Below are positions 17,626 through 25,886 of a DNA stretch of 64,000 nucleotides, in pieces; position 1 is the first letter of the stretch; every line of letters starts with the position of its first letter. A program made the translations under genes and the position numbers. The notes under the pieces are model-generated. The model had not been told where the DNA came from. It searched no databases and worked only from the letters and a program-made list of their open reading frames with translations. The stretch spans positions 372,001 through 436,000 of the forward strand of contig NZ_JBELAU010000001.1 in NCBI RefSeq assembly GCF_040253585.1, read 5' to 3'. The stretch comes from Emticicia sp040253585 (GTDB lineage: Bacteria > Bacteroidota > Bacteroidia > Cytophagales > Spirosomataceae).

Positions 17626-19974
17626 TTTAAACAAATTATCTTCGTTTATTTAATACTAACCTTTCCGATAGGTGAGGGACTTTTCGCCCAAAAAATTACT
17701 CGTGGGCCTTATTTACAGCAATTAGGTCAAAATGGTGTCATTATTCGTTGGCGAACTGATGTGCCGACAAAAAGTTTAGTCACATTCTTTTCGAAGCCAG
17801 CTAATCCAAATATTACTATTACACCCAAAGTTCAATTTATAAATAGCCTAACGACCGAGCATATTGTGCAGTTGACTGGTTTACAAGTCAATACAAAATA
17901 TAACTACACCATCGGAACAGAGTCTAACCTTTTAGTTTCAGGCCAAGATTATTACTTCATAACAGCCCCATCTCCAACTGATAATCGACCAATAAATATT
18001 TGGGCTATGGGTGATTTTGGTGATAATTCTACCGAAAAGTATATAAACAATCAAACGGCTGTAAAAGAGCAATACCTCAAAAATAAATCAAATCATACTG
18101 ATTTATGGCTTTGGTTGGGCGATAATGCCTACTGTTGCGGAACGGATATAGAATATCAACACCAAGTTTTTGATTTTTACGGCAGTAGTATTCTCGGAAA
18201 TACACCGTTCTTTCCAGTACCAGGTAATCATGAATATTATGAAACTACTACCGCTCAAGTTGATAAGAAAATTTCGTATTTCAATATAATAAATGTGCCA
18301 ACTCAAGGCGAAATGGGCGGTTTAGCCTCGGGAACAAAAGAATATTATTCGTATAATTATGGGAATATTCACTTCGTAGCCCTTGATTCTTATGGTTTAG
18401 ATGAAGGGAAATACCGACTTTATGACCCACAAAGTCGTCAGTACAAATGGCTAATCAATGATTTAGAAGCCAATAAAGGAAAGTCTCTCTGGACAATTAT
18501 CACTTTTCATCATCCACCTTATACGAAACGTTCCCATGATTCTGATGGAGAACTTGATTTAGTGGCTATTAGGGAAGGATTAGTGCCTATTTTTGATAAA
18601 TACAAGGTAGATTTGGTCTTGAATGGGCATAGCCATTCATACGAACGTTCGCATTTGATGAAAGGTCACACAGGAAAAGCTTTTACTTTCAATGATTACA
18701 TACATCCTACGCAATGGGCCAATGGCAAATATGAAAAAAAAGCAGATTCTCGTCCTTATATCAATAAAGATGAAGGTACAATTTATTGTGTAGTTGGTTC
18801 AGCTGGCCGTCTTGATTGGAATGGTGATCCAAATCCGCACCCAAGCTCGATTTACTCTAATATCTCGATTGGAGGCTCTTTGCTTTTTACTGTAAATGAC
18901 AACCGACTTGATGCTCGTTGGATTTCGACTGATGGCGTAGTTCGAGATAATTTTACGGTTTTTAAAAATGTCAATAAAACTGAGAAAAAAACGGTTGAAT
19001 TTGGTGAGAAAATACGTTTGAATGCTTCGTGGAAAGGTTCACATTTGTGGTCGAATGGTGTTAATGGACAATCATTTATTGAGTTTTCCCCTCGAAAAGA
19101 TACGACTCTTTCTGTCGTTGATTCTCTCGGTTTCTTGAAAGATAATTTTCAAATCTCGGTCTTACCGCAACCAATTATTTCGACTGAATTTCCTGAAAAT
19201 ACACAAATTTGTGTAAAAAAATCTGTGAATGTGGCATTTGTGGTAAAGAATACACAAATTGAAAAATGGAATTATCAACTCGAATTATCTGATGCGAATG
19301 GCTCATTTGCAAAACCAACGAAACTTGCCGAGTCAAGTAAAAGCCCATTTCAAATCATGCTCCCAGATACTTTGCAAGAAGGGAAAAATTATCGTTTCAG
19401 GGTAAAACCTAATGCTGATTATTTTGAAGAAATTCCAAGTAAAAGTTTTGCTATTTCAAGACCAACATCTTTGGGTTTTGTAGGAAATATGACAATCCCT
19501 TATGACACAACTTTAACATTAAATTTGCGATTTACTGGCACACCTCCGTTTACATATAAGATTAGCTCTTTGCCCGAAAATATAGCTCAAATAAAAGAAG
19601 TAACCCTAAAAGTGAAGCCTATGGGTGCGACTAATTATATGATTGAAAAAGTCAGTAATGTATGCGGAGCAGGCAGCATTTTAGCCGAAAATAGTATTGT
19701 AGTTTTAGCCCCACTCGCAACCGAAGAAGAAAGCCAAGCAATAAGTATTTTCCCGAATCCAACGGCGGGTGAAATTACTATCGAAAACCATACCTCAAAG
19801 CCATTTATTGGTACTTTGACAGTCAAAAACATAGATGGGAAGTCATTATTGCAAAAAAATCTTTCTTTCAGTGTGCAAGAAAAACTATCTCTCAACGAAT
19901 TTTCTTCAGGAGTTTATTTCTTAATTTTGAATTCTTCAGAGATGAATGTGAGTAAGAAAATTATCAAAAATTGA
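17611..19974 (+). CDS. Secreted purple-acid-phosphatase-like metallophosphoesterase with T9SS sorting domain
   Basis: About 787 residues from ATG 17611, giving signal peptide MLKKVFKQIIFVYLILTFPI; an in-frame ATG at 17566 would add 15 residues. An N-terminal fibronectin-III-like purple acid phosphatase domain (RGPYLQQLGQNGVIIRWRT) leads into a calcineurin-like phosphoesterase: GDFGDN, WLGDNAYCCG, PVPGNHEYY, TFHHPPY and NGHSHSYER supply the two-metal ligands. After beta-sandwich linkers comes a type IX secretion C-terminal sorting domain (ISIFPNPTAGEITIEN ... SGVYFLIL ... KKIIKN). It therefore probably hydrolyses phosphate esters at the cell surface or in the medium. It is preceded by the TPR gene and followed by a small lipoprotein gene. 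Confidence 0.93.
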   Translation: MLKKVFKQIIFVYLILTFPIGEGLFAQKITRGPYLQQLGQNGVIIRWRTDVPTKSLVTFFSKPANPNITITPKVQFINSLTTEHIVQLTGLQVNTKYNYTIGTESNLLVSGQDYYFITAPSPTDNRPINIWAMGDFGDNSTEKYINNQTAVKEQYLKNKSNHTDLWLWLGDNAYCCGTDIEYQHQVFDFYGSSILGNTPFFPVPGNHEYYETTTAQVDKKISYFNIINVPTQGEMGGLASGTKEYYSYNYGNIHFVALDSYGLDEGKYRLYDPQSRQYKWLINDLEANKGKSLWTIITFHHPPYTKRSHDSDGELDLVAIREGLVPIFDKYKVDLVLNGHSHSYERSHLMKGHTGKAFTFNDYIHPTQWANGKYEKKADSRPYINKDEGTIYCVVGSAGRLDWNGDPNPHPSSIYSNISIGGSLLFTVNDNRLDARWISTDGVVRDNFTVFKNVNKTEKKTVEFGEKIRLNASWKGSHLWSNGVNGQSFIEFSPRKDTTLSVVDSLGFLKDNFQISVLPQPIISTEFPENTQICVKKSVNVAFVVKNTQIEKWNYQLELSDANGSFAKPTKLAESSKSPFQIMLPDTLQEGKNYRFRVKPNADYFEEIPSKSFAISRPTSLGFVGNMTIPYDTTLTLNLRFTGTPPFTYKISSLPENIAQIKEVTLKVKPMGATNYMIEKVSNVCGAGSILAENSIVVLAPLATEEESQAISIFPNPTAGEITIENHTSKPFIGTLTVKNIDGKSLLQKNLSFSVQEKLSLNEFSSGVYFLILNSSEMNVSKKIIKN

Positions 19975-20018
19975 ATCGTAAATTTGTAATCACCACAAAA
20001 TTTTAAACACAATTTAAA

Positions 20019-20537
20019 ATGAATTCTACAACTAAAAGAACATTTCTATTATTAATCAGCTCATTTTCACTGTTTGGAGTGATGAGCTGTGCGTCAATTA
20101 TTCACGGAAAAAGTCAGGATATTTTTATTAGTAGCCAGCCTAAAGGTGCAAAGATTTTGCTTGATGATAAAGATTATGGACTTACTCCTAAAACCTTAGG
20201 TTTACCCAGAATGGGTCGAATGGAAGGTGAGCCAAGTAGCAAAAAAGAGTATAAAATCACAATTAAACTCGAAGGTTATATGCCTTATGAAACAATCTTA
20301 CAACGTAAGGTTGATGGTTGGTTTTTCGGAAATATACTTATAGGTGGAATCATAGGAATTGTAGTAGATGCAGTTACTGGCAGTATGTATAAACTTACGC
20401 CAAACCAAATTTCTGCACAAATGAAAATGAATGGAGCAAATGTTTTTAATCATAAGAAAGGTGAAATTTTTATTGCTACTACATTAAAACCAGACCCGAA
20501 TTGGGAAAAAATTGACCAGATTGAAAAATTGCCTTGA
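20019..20537 (+). CDS. PEGA-like lipoprotein
   Basis: A 172-residue lipoprotein: signal peptide with lipobox GVMSC, so Cys24 is the likely lipidation site. The stretch DIFISSQPKGAKILLDDKDYGLTP resembles a PEGA-type beta domain, which often follows surface proteins. A hydrophobic glycine-rich hairpin, GNILIGGIIGIVVDAVTG, follows near residue 107 and could insert into or lie on the membrane. Similar small lipoproteins are widespread in Bacteroidota, with no known function. It is 44 bp after the phosphoesterase and ends at a very strong terminator. Confidence 0.75.
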   Translation: MNSTTKRTFLLLISSFSLFGVMSCASIIHGKSQDIFISSQPKGAKILLDDKDYGLTPKTLGLPRMGRMEGEPSSKKEYKITIKLEGYMPYETILQRKVDGWFFGNILIGGIIGIVVDAVTGSMYKLTPNQISAQMKMNGANVFNHKKGEIFIATTLKPDPNWEKIDQIEKLP

Positions 20538-20540
20538 TTA

Positions 20541-20597
20541 AAATAGCAACAAAAAAGCTCTGAAACTATCGGTTTCAGAGCTTTTTTGTTGCTATTT
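20541..20597. terminator. Exceptionally long perfect bidirectional terminator
   Basis: A perfect 26-bp inverted repeat (20541-20566 with 20572-20597) around a 5-base loop, containing AAAAAAGCTCTGAAAC and its complement. It has A/T tracts on both sides of the GC core, so it can stop transcription from both the lipoprotein gene and the Lrp gene. Confidence 0.92.
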
Positions 20598-20624
20598 GTC
20601 GACTGTGGACAAATCAAATGCCTA

Positions 20625-21095
20625 TCAAGGTACTGGTAAAACCTGTGTATCTTTAAAAGTAGAAAGAATCACCATTGTTTGAGTATTAGCTACTTCTTCA
20701 ATCTCGTTGATAGTTTCCATGATAAGTTTTTGGTAAGAATTAATATCTTTAGCAATAACTTTCAACAGAAAATCGCATGAACCTGTTACGTGGTGGCATT
20801 CGATAATTTCAGGAACTTTCGCTATTTTTTCAACAAATGCTTCTGTAACTGCTTTTCTGTGTCCAGAAAGCGAAACTTGTACAAATGTCATAACTCCAAG
20901 ACCGACTTTTTCTCTATCTATTTGAGCATGGTAGCTTTTAATGATACCAGAAGTTTCTAATTTCTTAACCCTTTCAAGGGTTGGTGCAGGTGATAAACCT
21001 ATTTCTTTTGAAAGTTGAGCGTTAGTAATTTTACCGTTACTTTGAAGGATTTCCAGTAGGCTATGGTCTATCTGGTCAAGTTTGTTAATACTCAT
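20625..21095 (-). CDS. Lrp/AsnC family transcriptional regulator
   Basis: A 156-residue feast/famine regulator. An N-terminal winged helix-turn-helix (DQIDHSLLEILQSNGKITNA, then LSKEIGLSPAPTLERVKKLE) is followed by the AsnC ligand-binding domain (GLGVMTFVQVSLSGHRK, IIECHHVTGSCDFLLKVIAKD). The GSCDFLLKV segment corresponds to the amino-acid effector site of the family. It is likely octameric and cytoplasmic. Target genes cannot be told from the sequence; it stands alone, convergent with the lipoprotein gene. Confidence 0.94.
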   Translation of the reverse strand: MSINKLDQIDHSLLEILQSNGKITNAQLSKEIGLSPAPTLERVKKLETSGIIKSYHAQIDREKVGLGVMTFVQVSLSGHRKAVTEAFVEKIAKVPEIIECHHVTGSCDFLLKVIAKDINSYQKLIMETINEIEEVANTQTMVILSTFKDTQVLPVP

Positions 21096-21240
21096 TTGGA
21101 GTAATTGTTTTATTGGAAGTGCAAAATATTATTTGGCACAAAGTTACTGCTTTTTTGAATAAAACAATTATAAATTCTGAAAAATTAACAAAAAAGAAAA
21201 CTTATTTTGGAAAAATCACCAAAAACAGTAATCATAGCTT

Positions 21241-21534
21241 TTATCTTTTCGAAACTTTATTGTGCGAAATACTTCGCTGGCGGCTACATTTATGCCTAAA
21301 ATCATCAATTGATGATTTTGCTAAATGTTTGGTACTACGCCCTTGAACACGTTCACGCCACATTCGCCATGATGATGGTTTCATTTCTCGACGCATCAGT
21401 TCTATCACTTCTTGTTCTTTCAATCCAAACTGTATTTCGATGGCATCAAATGGAGTTCGGTCTTCCCATGCCATTTCAACAATTCTATCCTTATCTTCAT
21501 CAGGAAGTGCCTGATATTTTTCTTTTGAGTTCAT
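21241..21534 (-). CDS. TIGR03643/DUF2805 family small protein
   Basis: A 97-residue protein starting at ATG 21534 (MNSKEKYQALPDEDKDRIVE). The central part MAWEDRTPFDAIEIQFGLKEQ, EVIELMRREMKPSSWRMWRERVQGR and STKHL is diagnostic of the DUF2805/TIGR03643 family, with a helix-turn-helix-like arrangement and basic tail. The family often lies beside photolyase/cryptochrome and DUF2256 genes. A DUF2256 remnant is 100 bp away here on the other strand, but no photolyase is present in the window. Function is unknown; DNA binding is possible from the basic helices. Confidence 0.87.
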   Translation of the reverse strand: MNSKEKYQALPDEDKDRIVEMAWEDRTPFDAIEIQFGLKEQEVIELMRREMKPSSWRMWRERVQGRSTKHLAKSSIDDFRHKCSRQRSISHNKVSKR

Positions 21535-21635
21535 GCAAATCAATCATATTTTTCTCTTAGACAACAATTCTAAATACAGATTGTTTATTGAATATGGTGT
21601 TTTATAATAGAAAGTGAGAAAAATAATTTTAGGAA

Positions 21636-21784
21636 TGAAAGGAGTAAAAAAAGAAAATCTACCCTCAAAAATATGTATTACTTGCGGAAGACCATTTACG
21701 TGGAGAAAAAAATGGGAGAAAGTTTGGGACGAAGTAAAATATTGTAGCGATGCTTGCCGAAGAAGTAAAGGTAGCTCAAAGTAA
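21636..21784 (+). pseudogene. DUF2256 zinc-ribbon-like gene with a one-base frameshift
   Basis: Frame one from ATG 21636 reads MKGVKKENLPSKICITCGRP then FTWRKKWEK before running into a stop (FGTK). Frame two, from about 21722, continues exactly where DUF2256 should, VWDEVKYCSDACRRSKGSSK, to TAA 21782-21784. Together they form a complete 49-residue DUF2256 protein with the paired CxxC and CxxxC metal ligands. One base is missing near 21719 (GAGAAG where GAGAAAG is expected). A slippery A-AAA-AAA heptamer in the right phase sits at 21707-21713, so a programmed -1 shift is conceivable; sequencing error or a real pseudogene are simpler. It overlaps the atl-like gene tail to tail by 9 bp. Confidence 0.8.
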
Positions 21785-22096
21785 TTCGTCGGTTGGATTC
21801 CAAAAAAGTGTTTTAAAATCTACCACTTGGTCTTTTGCAACTTTAATTCCTTCGTTTTCGAGGAGTTCTTGCATTAAATTTCCACCAAAATGGTGCTTTC
21901 CAGTCAATAGTCCATTTCGGTTTACAACTCGATGTGCAGGCACATCAGGCATCCCATGAGAAGCATTCATTGCCCATCCGACCATTCTAGCACCTCCACC
22001 GCCGAGATATTTAGCAATAGCACCGTAGCTTGTCACTCGACCGTGTGGTATGAGCCGAACAACATCATAAATATCATCAAATCTGTTTTCAGTCAT
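21776..22096 (-). CDS. Alkyltransferase-like (Atl) DNA repair protein, MGMT fold without catalytic Cys
   Basis: A 106-residue protein with the DNA-binding domain of O6-alkylguanine-DNA alkyltransferase: FDDIYDVVRLIPHGRVTSYGAIA, GGGARMVGWAMNA and PDVPAHRVVNRNGLLTG. Methyltransferases have PCHRV at the active site; here it is PAHRV, so the acceptor cysteine is replaced by alanine. Atl proteins bind alkylated guanine and channel it to nucleotide excision repair instead of repairing it directly. Length matches the YbaZ/Atl1 group. The 3' end touches the DUF2256 remnant on the opposite strand. Confidence 0.93.
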   Translation of the reverse strand: MTENRFDDIYDVVRLIPHGRVTSYGAIAKYLGGGGARMVGWAMNASHGMPDVPAHRVVNRNGLLTGKHHFGGNLMQELLENEGIKVAKDQVVDFKTLFWNPTDELL

Positions 22097-22107
22097 TTTT
22101 TATATCA

Positions 22108-22140
22108 ACGTCGGCAAGGTTTTGAACCTTGCCGACGTTA
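22108..22140. repeat. Perfect palindrome CGTCGGCAAGGTT-type
   Basis: A 15-bp perfect stem with a 3-base loop between the atl-like gene and the DUF3109 gene. It is GC-richer than its surroundings. It may end the DUF3109 transcript, but T tracts are poor on both sides, so it resembles the other mobile-looking palindromes in this window. Confidence 0.6.
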
Positions 22141-22175
22141 TGAAATTTTGAGAAATTAATTGTCAGGGAAAAATT

Positions 22176-22763
22176 TTAGTCTTTATCGTTTGGAGCATTT
22201 AATTTGTCCTTTACTTCTTTTTCTAATTCTGAATACCATGCTTCTCCATAAGCTCTTATGAGTGGTTCTTTCAAGAATTTATAAACAGGTACACCCAGTT
22301 TTTCGCCCAATGAACAAGCATCGCTACAGATCGACCAACGGTCATAATTAAGGGCGTGATAGCTTTCGTATTTAGTAATACGAATAGGATAGAGGTGACA
22401 TGAAATCGGCTTTTTCCACGAAATTTTACCGTCAAGATAAGCCTGTTCGATACCACATTTCAAAATCTTATTTTCATCATAAATGGCATAAGCACATTCT
22501 TTATCGCCGATCGTGGTTGTCGAATAATCGCCTTCCCAATCTTTAATATATTTGCCTTGCTCTTCGATGGCTTTAATACCTTCTGGTGAAAGATAAGGTT
22601 TTACTTGTTCATAAACCTCCTCTAAAATTGCCAATTCTGCTTCTTCGAGTGGGGCTCCTAAATCGCCCTCTACACAGCAAGCTCCTTTACATTTTTCTAA
22701 ATCACAGACAAACATTTTATCTGCAACATCATCACTGATACAAGTATTTTCAATTAAAATCAT
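22176..22763 (-). CDS. DUF3109 family cysteine-rich protein
   Basis: A 195-residue protein of DUF3109. The N-terminal MFVCDLEKCKGACCVEGDLG and later CAYAIYDENKILKCGIEQAY, PISCHLYPIRI and WSICSDACSLGEKLGVP show the conserved cysteine pattern, similar to YkgJ-type Fe-S or zinc clusters. Ligands are probably eight or so Cys residues around a metal centre. Function is unknown. It lies downstream of the LysM transglycosylase on the same strand but behind a hairpin terminator. Confidence 0.9.
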   Translation of the reverse strand: MILIENTCISDDVADKMFVCDLEKCKGACCVEGDLGAPLEEAELAILEEVYEQVKPYLSPEGIKAIEEQGKYIKDWEGDYSTTTIGDKECAYAIYDENKILKCGIEQAYLDGKISWKKPISCHLYPIRITKYESYHALNYDRWSICSDACSLGEKLGVPVYKFLKEPLIRAYGEAWYSELEKEVKDKLNAPNDKD

Positions 22764-22775
22764 CTTTTTCTCAAC

Positions 22776-22815
22776 TAAAAACCTGTAAAGTCTGTCATAA
22801 AGACCTTACAGGTTT
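22776..22815 (-). terminator. Terminator of the transglycosylase gene
   Basis: A 15-bp arm AAACCTGTAAAGTCT (22779-22793) pairs with 22801-22815 with one mismatch. On the minus strand the stem is followed by a short T run. Confidence 0.75.
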
Positions 22816-22831
22816 GATTTAATATTACACT

Positions 22832-24853
22832 TTATTTTTTTATTATCAATTTCTGACCAAGTTTTACATTTTGGTCTGCCATATTATTCCACTCTTGAAC
22901 TTGTTTAGGAGTGGCACCATAACGTTTTGAAATACTGTAAAGTGTTTCGCCTTTTTGAACAACGTGCGAGGTCGTTGAAGTAGCTTGCTTTTCAGTTTTT
23001 TGCTCTACAACTGCCGCAGGTGTGCTGCTTTTGGGTTGTCGAACAATAAGAGTTTGTCCAACTTTTACACGCTCACTTGTTGTTATATTATTCCACTCAG
23101 CCAAATCTCGTACCGAAACGTTATATTGACGAGCAACACTGTAAAGCGTCTGGCCAACATCAACCGTATGCGTACTTGAACTTGATGCTGTGGTTGGTGC
23201 GGGTGTTGTAGTTGTTTTTACTGGTGTGGTTTTTACAGTGGTTGGCGTCGGATTTACTGGAGTATTCTTTACCGAAGCAGGTGGTGTTGGATTCACTGGT
23301 GCTTTTTTCGTTTCGGCTGGTGTTACATCGTCTCTATCCGAAATCACAATAATATCATCTTCCTCTCTTGATGGTCGAGACGGTTTCTTAGAACTTTCTT
23401 CTACAATTACACTTTCTGGAATTGTAGGTTTCGGTGTTGTATTTATTGGTTTTTCTGTCGTTTCTGGCTGACGTGCATCTTTTACCAAAACTTTCTCCTC
23501 TGTTCCGTCATACTGCTCTTTCATTGGTACTTTCTCCAATTCTTCGCTGTCTTTGCCATTTAGATACTCAATTGGTTGGTCTTTTGGACGTTTTTTCTGT
23601 AAGTAAACCACTCTTCCTTTTTGAATTCTTTGAACCGTATTCATTCGATTTAGGCGAAGTAAATTCTTCATACGAATACCGTACATTTGTGAGATTTGCC
23701 ACATTGTCTGTCCTGTCAAAACAACATGGTGAGGTACTGGGCCTTTACGGTCTTTTTTCTTCAAATAATAGATTTTGCCTTCCTCCACTAAATCTTTGTC
23801 TGTCATATCATTGTAGCGAAGAAAATCAGCAATTTTCATTTTGCCACTTTTAGCCAATGAAGCAACATCATCGCCTGGTTTTGCCAAAATTCCTTTTTTA
23901 CCATTGATTTCGTAGAAAATAGGTTCTTCTTCTGAAGCTGTAACTACCGTCACACGCTTCAAAATCGGGAAAGCGGCATCGCTTGTTGCCAGTTCATTCT
24001 GGCGATTGAGTTTTGATTGGACATCTTCTAAGTTTTCAGCAGGCACTAAAATAGCTACCGAATAATCTTTATCGGATGGAATCGTGCTTGTGAGCAACCA
24101 AGAATTGTGTTTTTTTAATTCGTTTATATCGATATTTGCCATTGCAGCAATATCACTGAGCGATTTTCCTTTCGTTTTCTTGTATTCAACAAACGAGAAA
24201 CGAGATTCTTTTAGACGATTAATTCTATACTCAAAAGCAATGCGATGAGCAATGGCTTTTAACAAATAGCGGTCGGTTTGGGCATCAAAATTAACTTCAT
24301 TGGCATAAGACCATTGAGAAGGAACAATTTTACTTATACCAGTGGCACCGAGTGAATAAGAAAAAAGTGAAGAAATCCAGTTTTTATAAATCAAGTTATT
24401 GCGTTTTAGATACAATGCAGCTCCTCTGGTTGAGGAATAGATATTTTTACGTTCGTCGATTTCTTTATCGACTCTCAAACCAACTTCTTGGGCAGTTGTT
24501 GGTTTCATTTGCCAAAAACCAACCGCATTAGAAGTAGAAATAGCATCGGGTAGAAGCGAACTTTCAGCAACGGCTATATATTTGAAATCTTCGGGTATTT
24601 CTTCTTCTTCAAGAATTTTCTCTATGATTGGAAAATACCATTGAATCCGTTCCAGTTTATCAATTAAATATTTGTTTTCAGGAGTAAGTAACGCATTGAC
24701 TTCTTTCTGAACAAGTTTTTGAGCATCAGCGTCAAGTTTTACGGTTACACCCGCAAACTCCAACTTTTTAGGTACTTCAGGAAGAATTGCCTGTTGGGCA
24801 AATACCCCTTGAATGCATACAAGCAAAAGTAGTAAAGCAACGTTTTTTTTCAT
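22832..24853 (-). CDS. Membrane-bound lytic transglycosylase D-like protein with LysM repeats
   Basis: A 673-residue exported peptidoglycan lyase. After the signal peptide (about 1-19), the GH23 lytic transglycosylase domain carries the catalytic Glu in YIAVAESSLLPDAISTSNAV, then GFWQMKPTTAQEVGL and NWISSLFSYSLGATG. Four LysM-like modules follow: a weak one near residue 230 (GKSLSDIAAMANIDINELKK), one near 380 (LTGQTMWQISQMYGI), and two at the C-terminus (VDVGQTLYSVARQYNV, VQKGETLYSISKRYGA). A Pro/Thr/Lys-rich linker with strong repeat character separates the LysM pairs. It probably cleaves and remodels murein in the periplasm. No lipobox is seen. Confidence 0.94.
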   Translation of the reverse strand: MKKNVALLLLLVCIQGVFAQQAILPEVPKKLEFAGVTVKLDADAQKLVQKEVNALLTPENKYLIDKLERIQWYFPIIEKILEEEEIPEDFKYIAVAESSLLPDAISTSNAVGFWQMKPTTAQEVGLRVDKEIDERKNIYSSTRGAALYLKRNNLIYKNWISSLFSYSLGATGISKIVPSQWSYANEVNFDAQTDRYLLKAIAHRIAFEYRINRLKESRFSFVEYKKTKGKSLSDIAAMANIDINELKKHNSWLLTSTIPSDKDYSVAILVPAENLEDVQSKLNRQNELATSDAAFPILKRVTVVTASEEEPIFYEINGKKGILAKPGDDVASLAKSGKMKIADFLRYNDMTDKDLVEEGKIYYLKKKDRKGPVPHHVVLTGQTMWQISQMYGIRMKNLLRLNRMNTVQRIQKGRVVYLQKKRPKDQPIEYLNGKDSEELEKVPMKEQYDGTEEKVLVKDARQPETTEKPINTTPKPTIPESVIVEESSKKPSRPSREEDDIIVISDRDDVTPAETKKAPVNPTPPASVKNTPVNPTPTTVKTTPVKTTTTPAPTTASSSSTHTVDVGQTLYSVARQYNVSVRDLAEWNNITTSERVKVGQTLIVRQPKSSTPAAVVEQKTEKQATSTTSHVVQKGETLYSISKRYGATPKQVQEWNNMADQNVKLGQKLIIKK

Positions 24854-24884
24854 TTTTATTAGGAAAATATGGGTTCTATTGTAA

Positions 24885-25012
24885 TGGTTATTCGTGAATT
24901 ATTACTGGTTATTGGTGGACTGGTTATCTGTTATTGTGGAACTGGTTATTTGTTGAAAACAAATTTACTAATAACCAATCTACCAGTAACTAATATCCCA
25001 GTAACCAATCAC
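24885..25012. repeat. Fold-back of degenerate ACTGGTTAT repeats
   Basis: Several imperfect copies of ACTGGTTATTGG on the left (about 24891-24951) face copies of CCAGTAACCAATC on the right (about 24968-25010), centred near TGTTGAAAACA. The whole spacer can fold back on itself. The same repeat type recurs at 34478-34516. Confidence 0.75.
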
Positions 25013-25647
25013 AATTTCCTTACTACAATCAGGCCGTCTCTTATAGGTAATAATATATTTTCGGTACGTGGGTCTTCGTGTAATTTTTGGTTAAATGCCC
25101 TAATCGAAACTGTATCTTTATCTTTCTTACTTGGGTCAGCCACTTTTCCACTCCACAGAACATTATCCGAAATGATATAACCTCCTTGTCTGACTTTATC
25201 AAAAACTAAGTCGTAGTATTTATCATAATTGAGTTTATCGGCATCAATGAAAACCAAATCGAAGGTTTGAGTGAGTGTTGGTATTATTTCGGCCGCATTT
25301 CCAATCTGAAACTCTATTTTGTCTTTGAGTAATGATTGGTTAAAAAAGCTTCTGACGAAGCCTTCCAACTCTTCATTTACATCAATGGTCAATAATTTGC
25401 CACCCTCTTGTAGTCCTTCGGCCAAGCACATAGCCGAGTATCCTGTATAAGTACCAATCTCAAGAATATTCGTCGGACGAATCATGTGCGAAAGCATTGA
25501 TAAAAAACGCCCTTGGAAATGACCCGACAACATGCGTGGCTGCAAGACTTTGGCGTGGGTTTCTCGGTTTAATTTGCTGAGAATCTCGTTTTCGGTCGAG
25601 GTATGGGCAACACAATACGCATCAAGTTCGTCACTAATAAACTCCAT
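25009..25647 (-). CDS. SAM-dependent O-methyltransferase (caffeoyl-CoA type)
   Basis: A 212-residue class I methyltransferase of the O-methyltransferase family 3. NILEIGTYTGYSAMCLAEGL is motif I for S-adenosylmethionine binding, LLTIDVNEE follows, and FDLVFIDADKLNYDKYYD supplies the metal-binding Asp residues, with GGYIISDNVLWSG next. Such enzymes methylate catechol-like or small hydroxylated substrates in the cytoplasm; the natural substrate is unknown. Its stop is separated from the transglycosylase by a repeat-filled spacer. aroC lies upstream on the same strand behind a terminator. Confidence 0.92.
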   Translation of the reverse strand: MEFISDELDAYCVAHTSTENEILSKLNRETHAKVLQPRMLSGHFQGRFLSMLSHMIRPTNILEIGTYTGYSAMCLAEGLQEGGKLLTIDVNEELEGFVRSFFNQSLLKDKIEFQIGNAAEIIPTLTQTFDLVFIDADKLNYDKYYDLVFDKVRQGGYIISDNVLWSGKVADPSKKDKDTVSIRAFNQKLHEDPRTENILLPIRDGLIVVRKL

Positions 25648-25813
25648 TTTATACTACACTGATTGTTTTTTTGATAAGCTAAGTGCCTATTAATTACAAA
25701 ATTAGAACATTTTTTAGAAATCCTAACAAATTAGGTTATTTTTTTTGAAATAATCAAATTTATAATAAAAATAATATTTTCAATAAAAATTGAAAATTAA
25801 TTCTTATAAATTT

Positions 25814-25852
25814 TAAAAAAATGAAGCCTTCGCTCAAAGCGAAGGCTTCATT
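25814..25852 (-). terminator. Terminator of aroC
   Basis: A perfect 15-bp stem (25820-25834 with 25838-25852, loop CAA) is followed on the minus strand by six or more T. The core CTTCGCT-N3-AGCGAAG is shared with the palindrome at 16187. Confidence 0.88.
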
Positions 25853-25886
25853 GAAACGTCTTCCTTGAAAATTTAGGTAAAATATC

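Noticed and set aside
23190..23853. Two overlapping plus-strand frames rich in Val/Gly/Phe and Leu/Ser
   Set aside because: Antisense to the Pro/Thr/Lys linker and LysM region of the transglycosylase; simple mirror of its low-complexity codons.
24885..25012. CRISPR array
   Set aside because: The repeats are short, degenerate and without unique spacers of regular length; no cas genes in the window.
24869..25180. Open plus-strand frame of about 100 codons
   Set aside because: It is made of the ACTGGTTAT repeat and runs antisense into the O-methyltransferase gene; no protein family resemblance.
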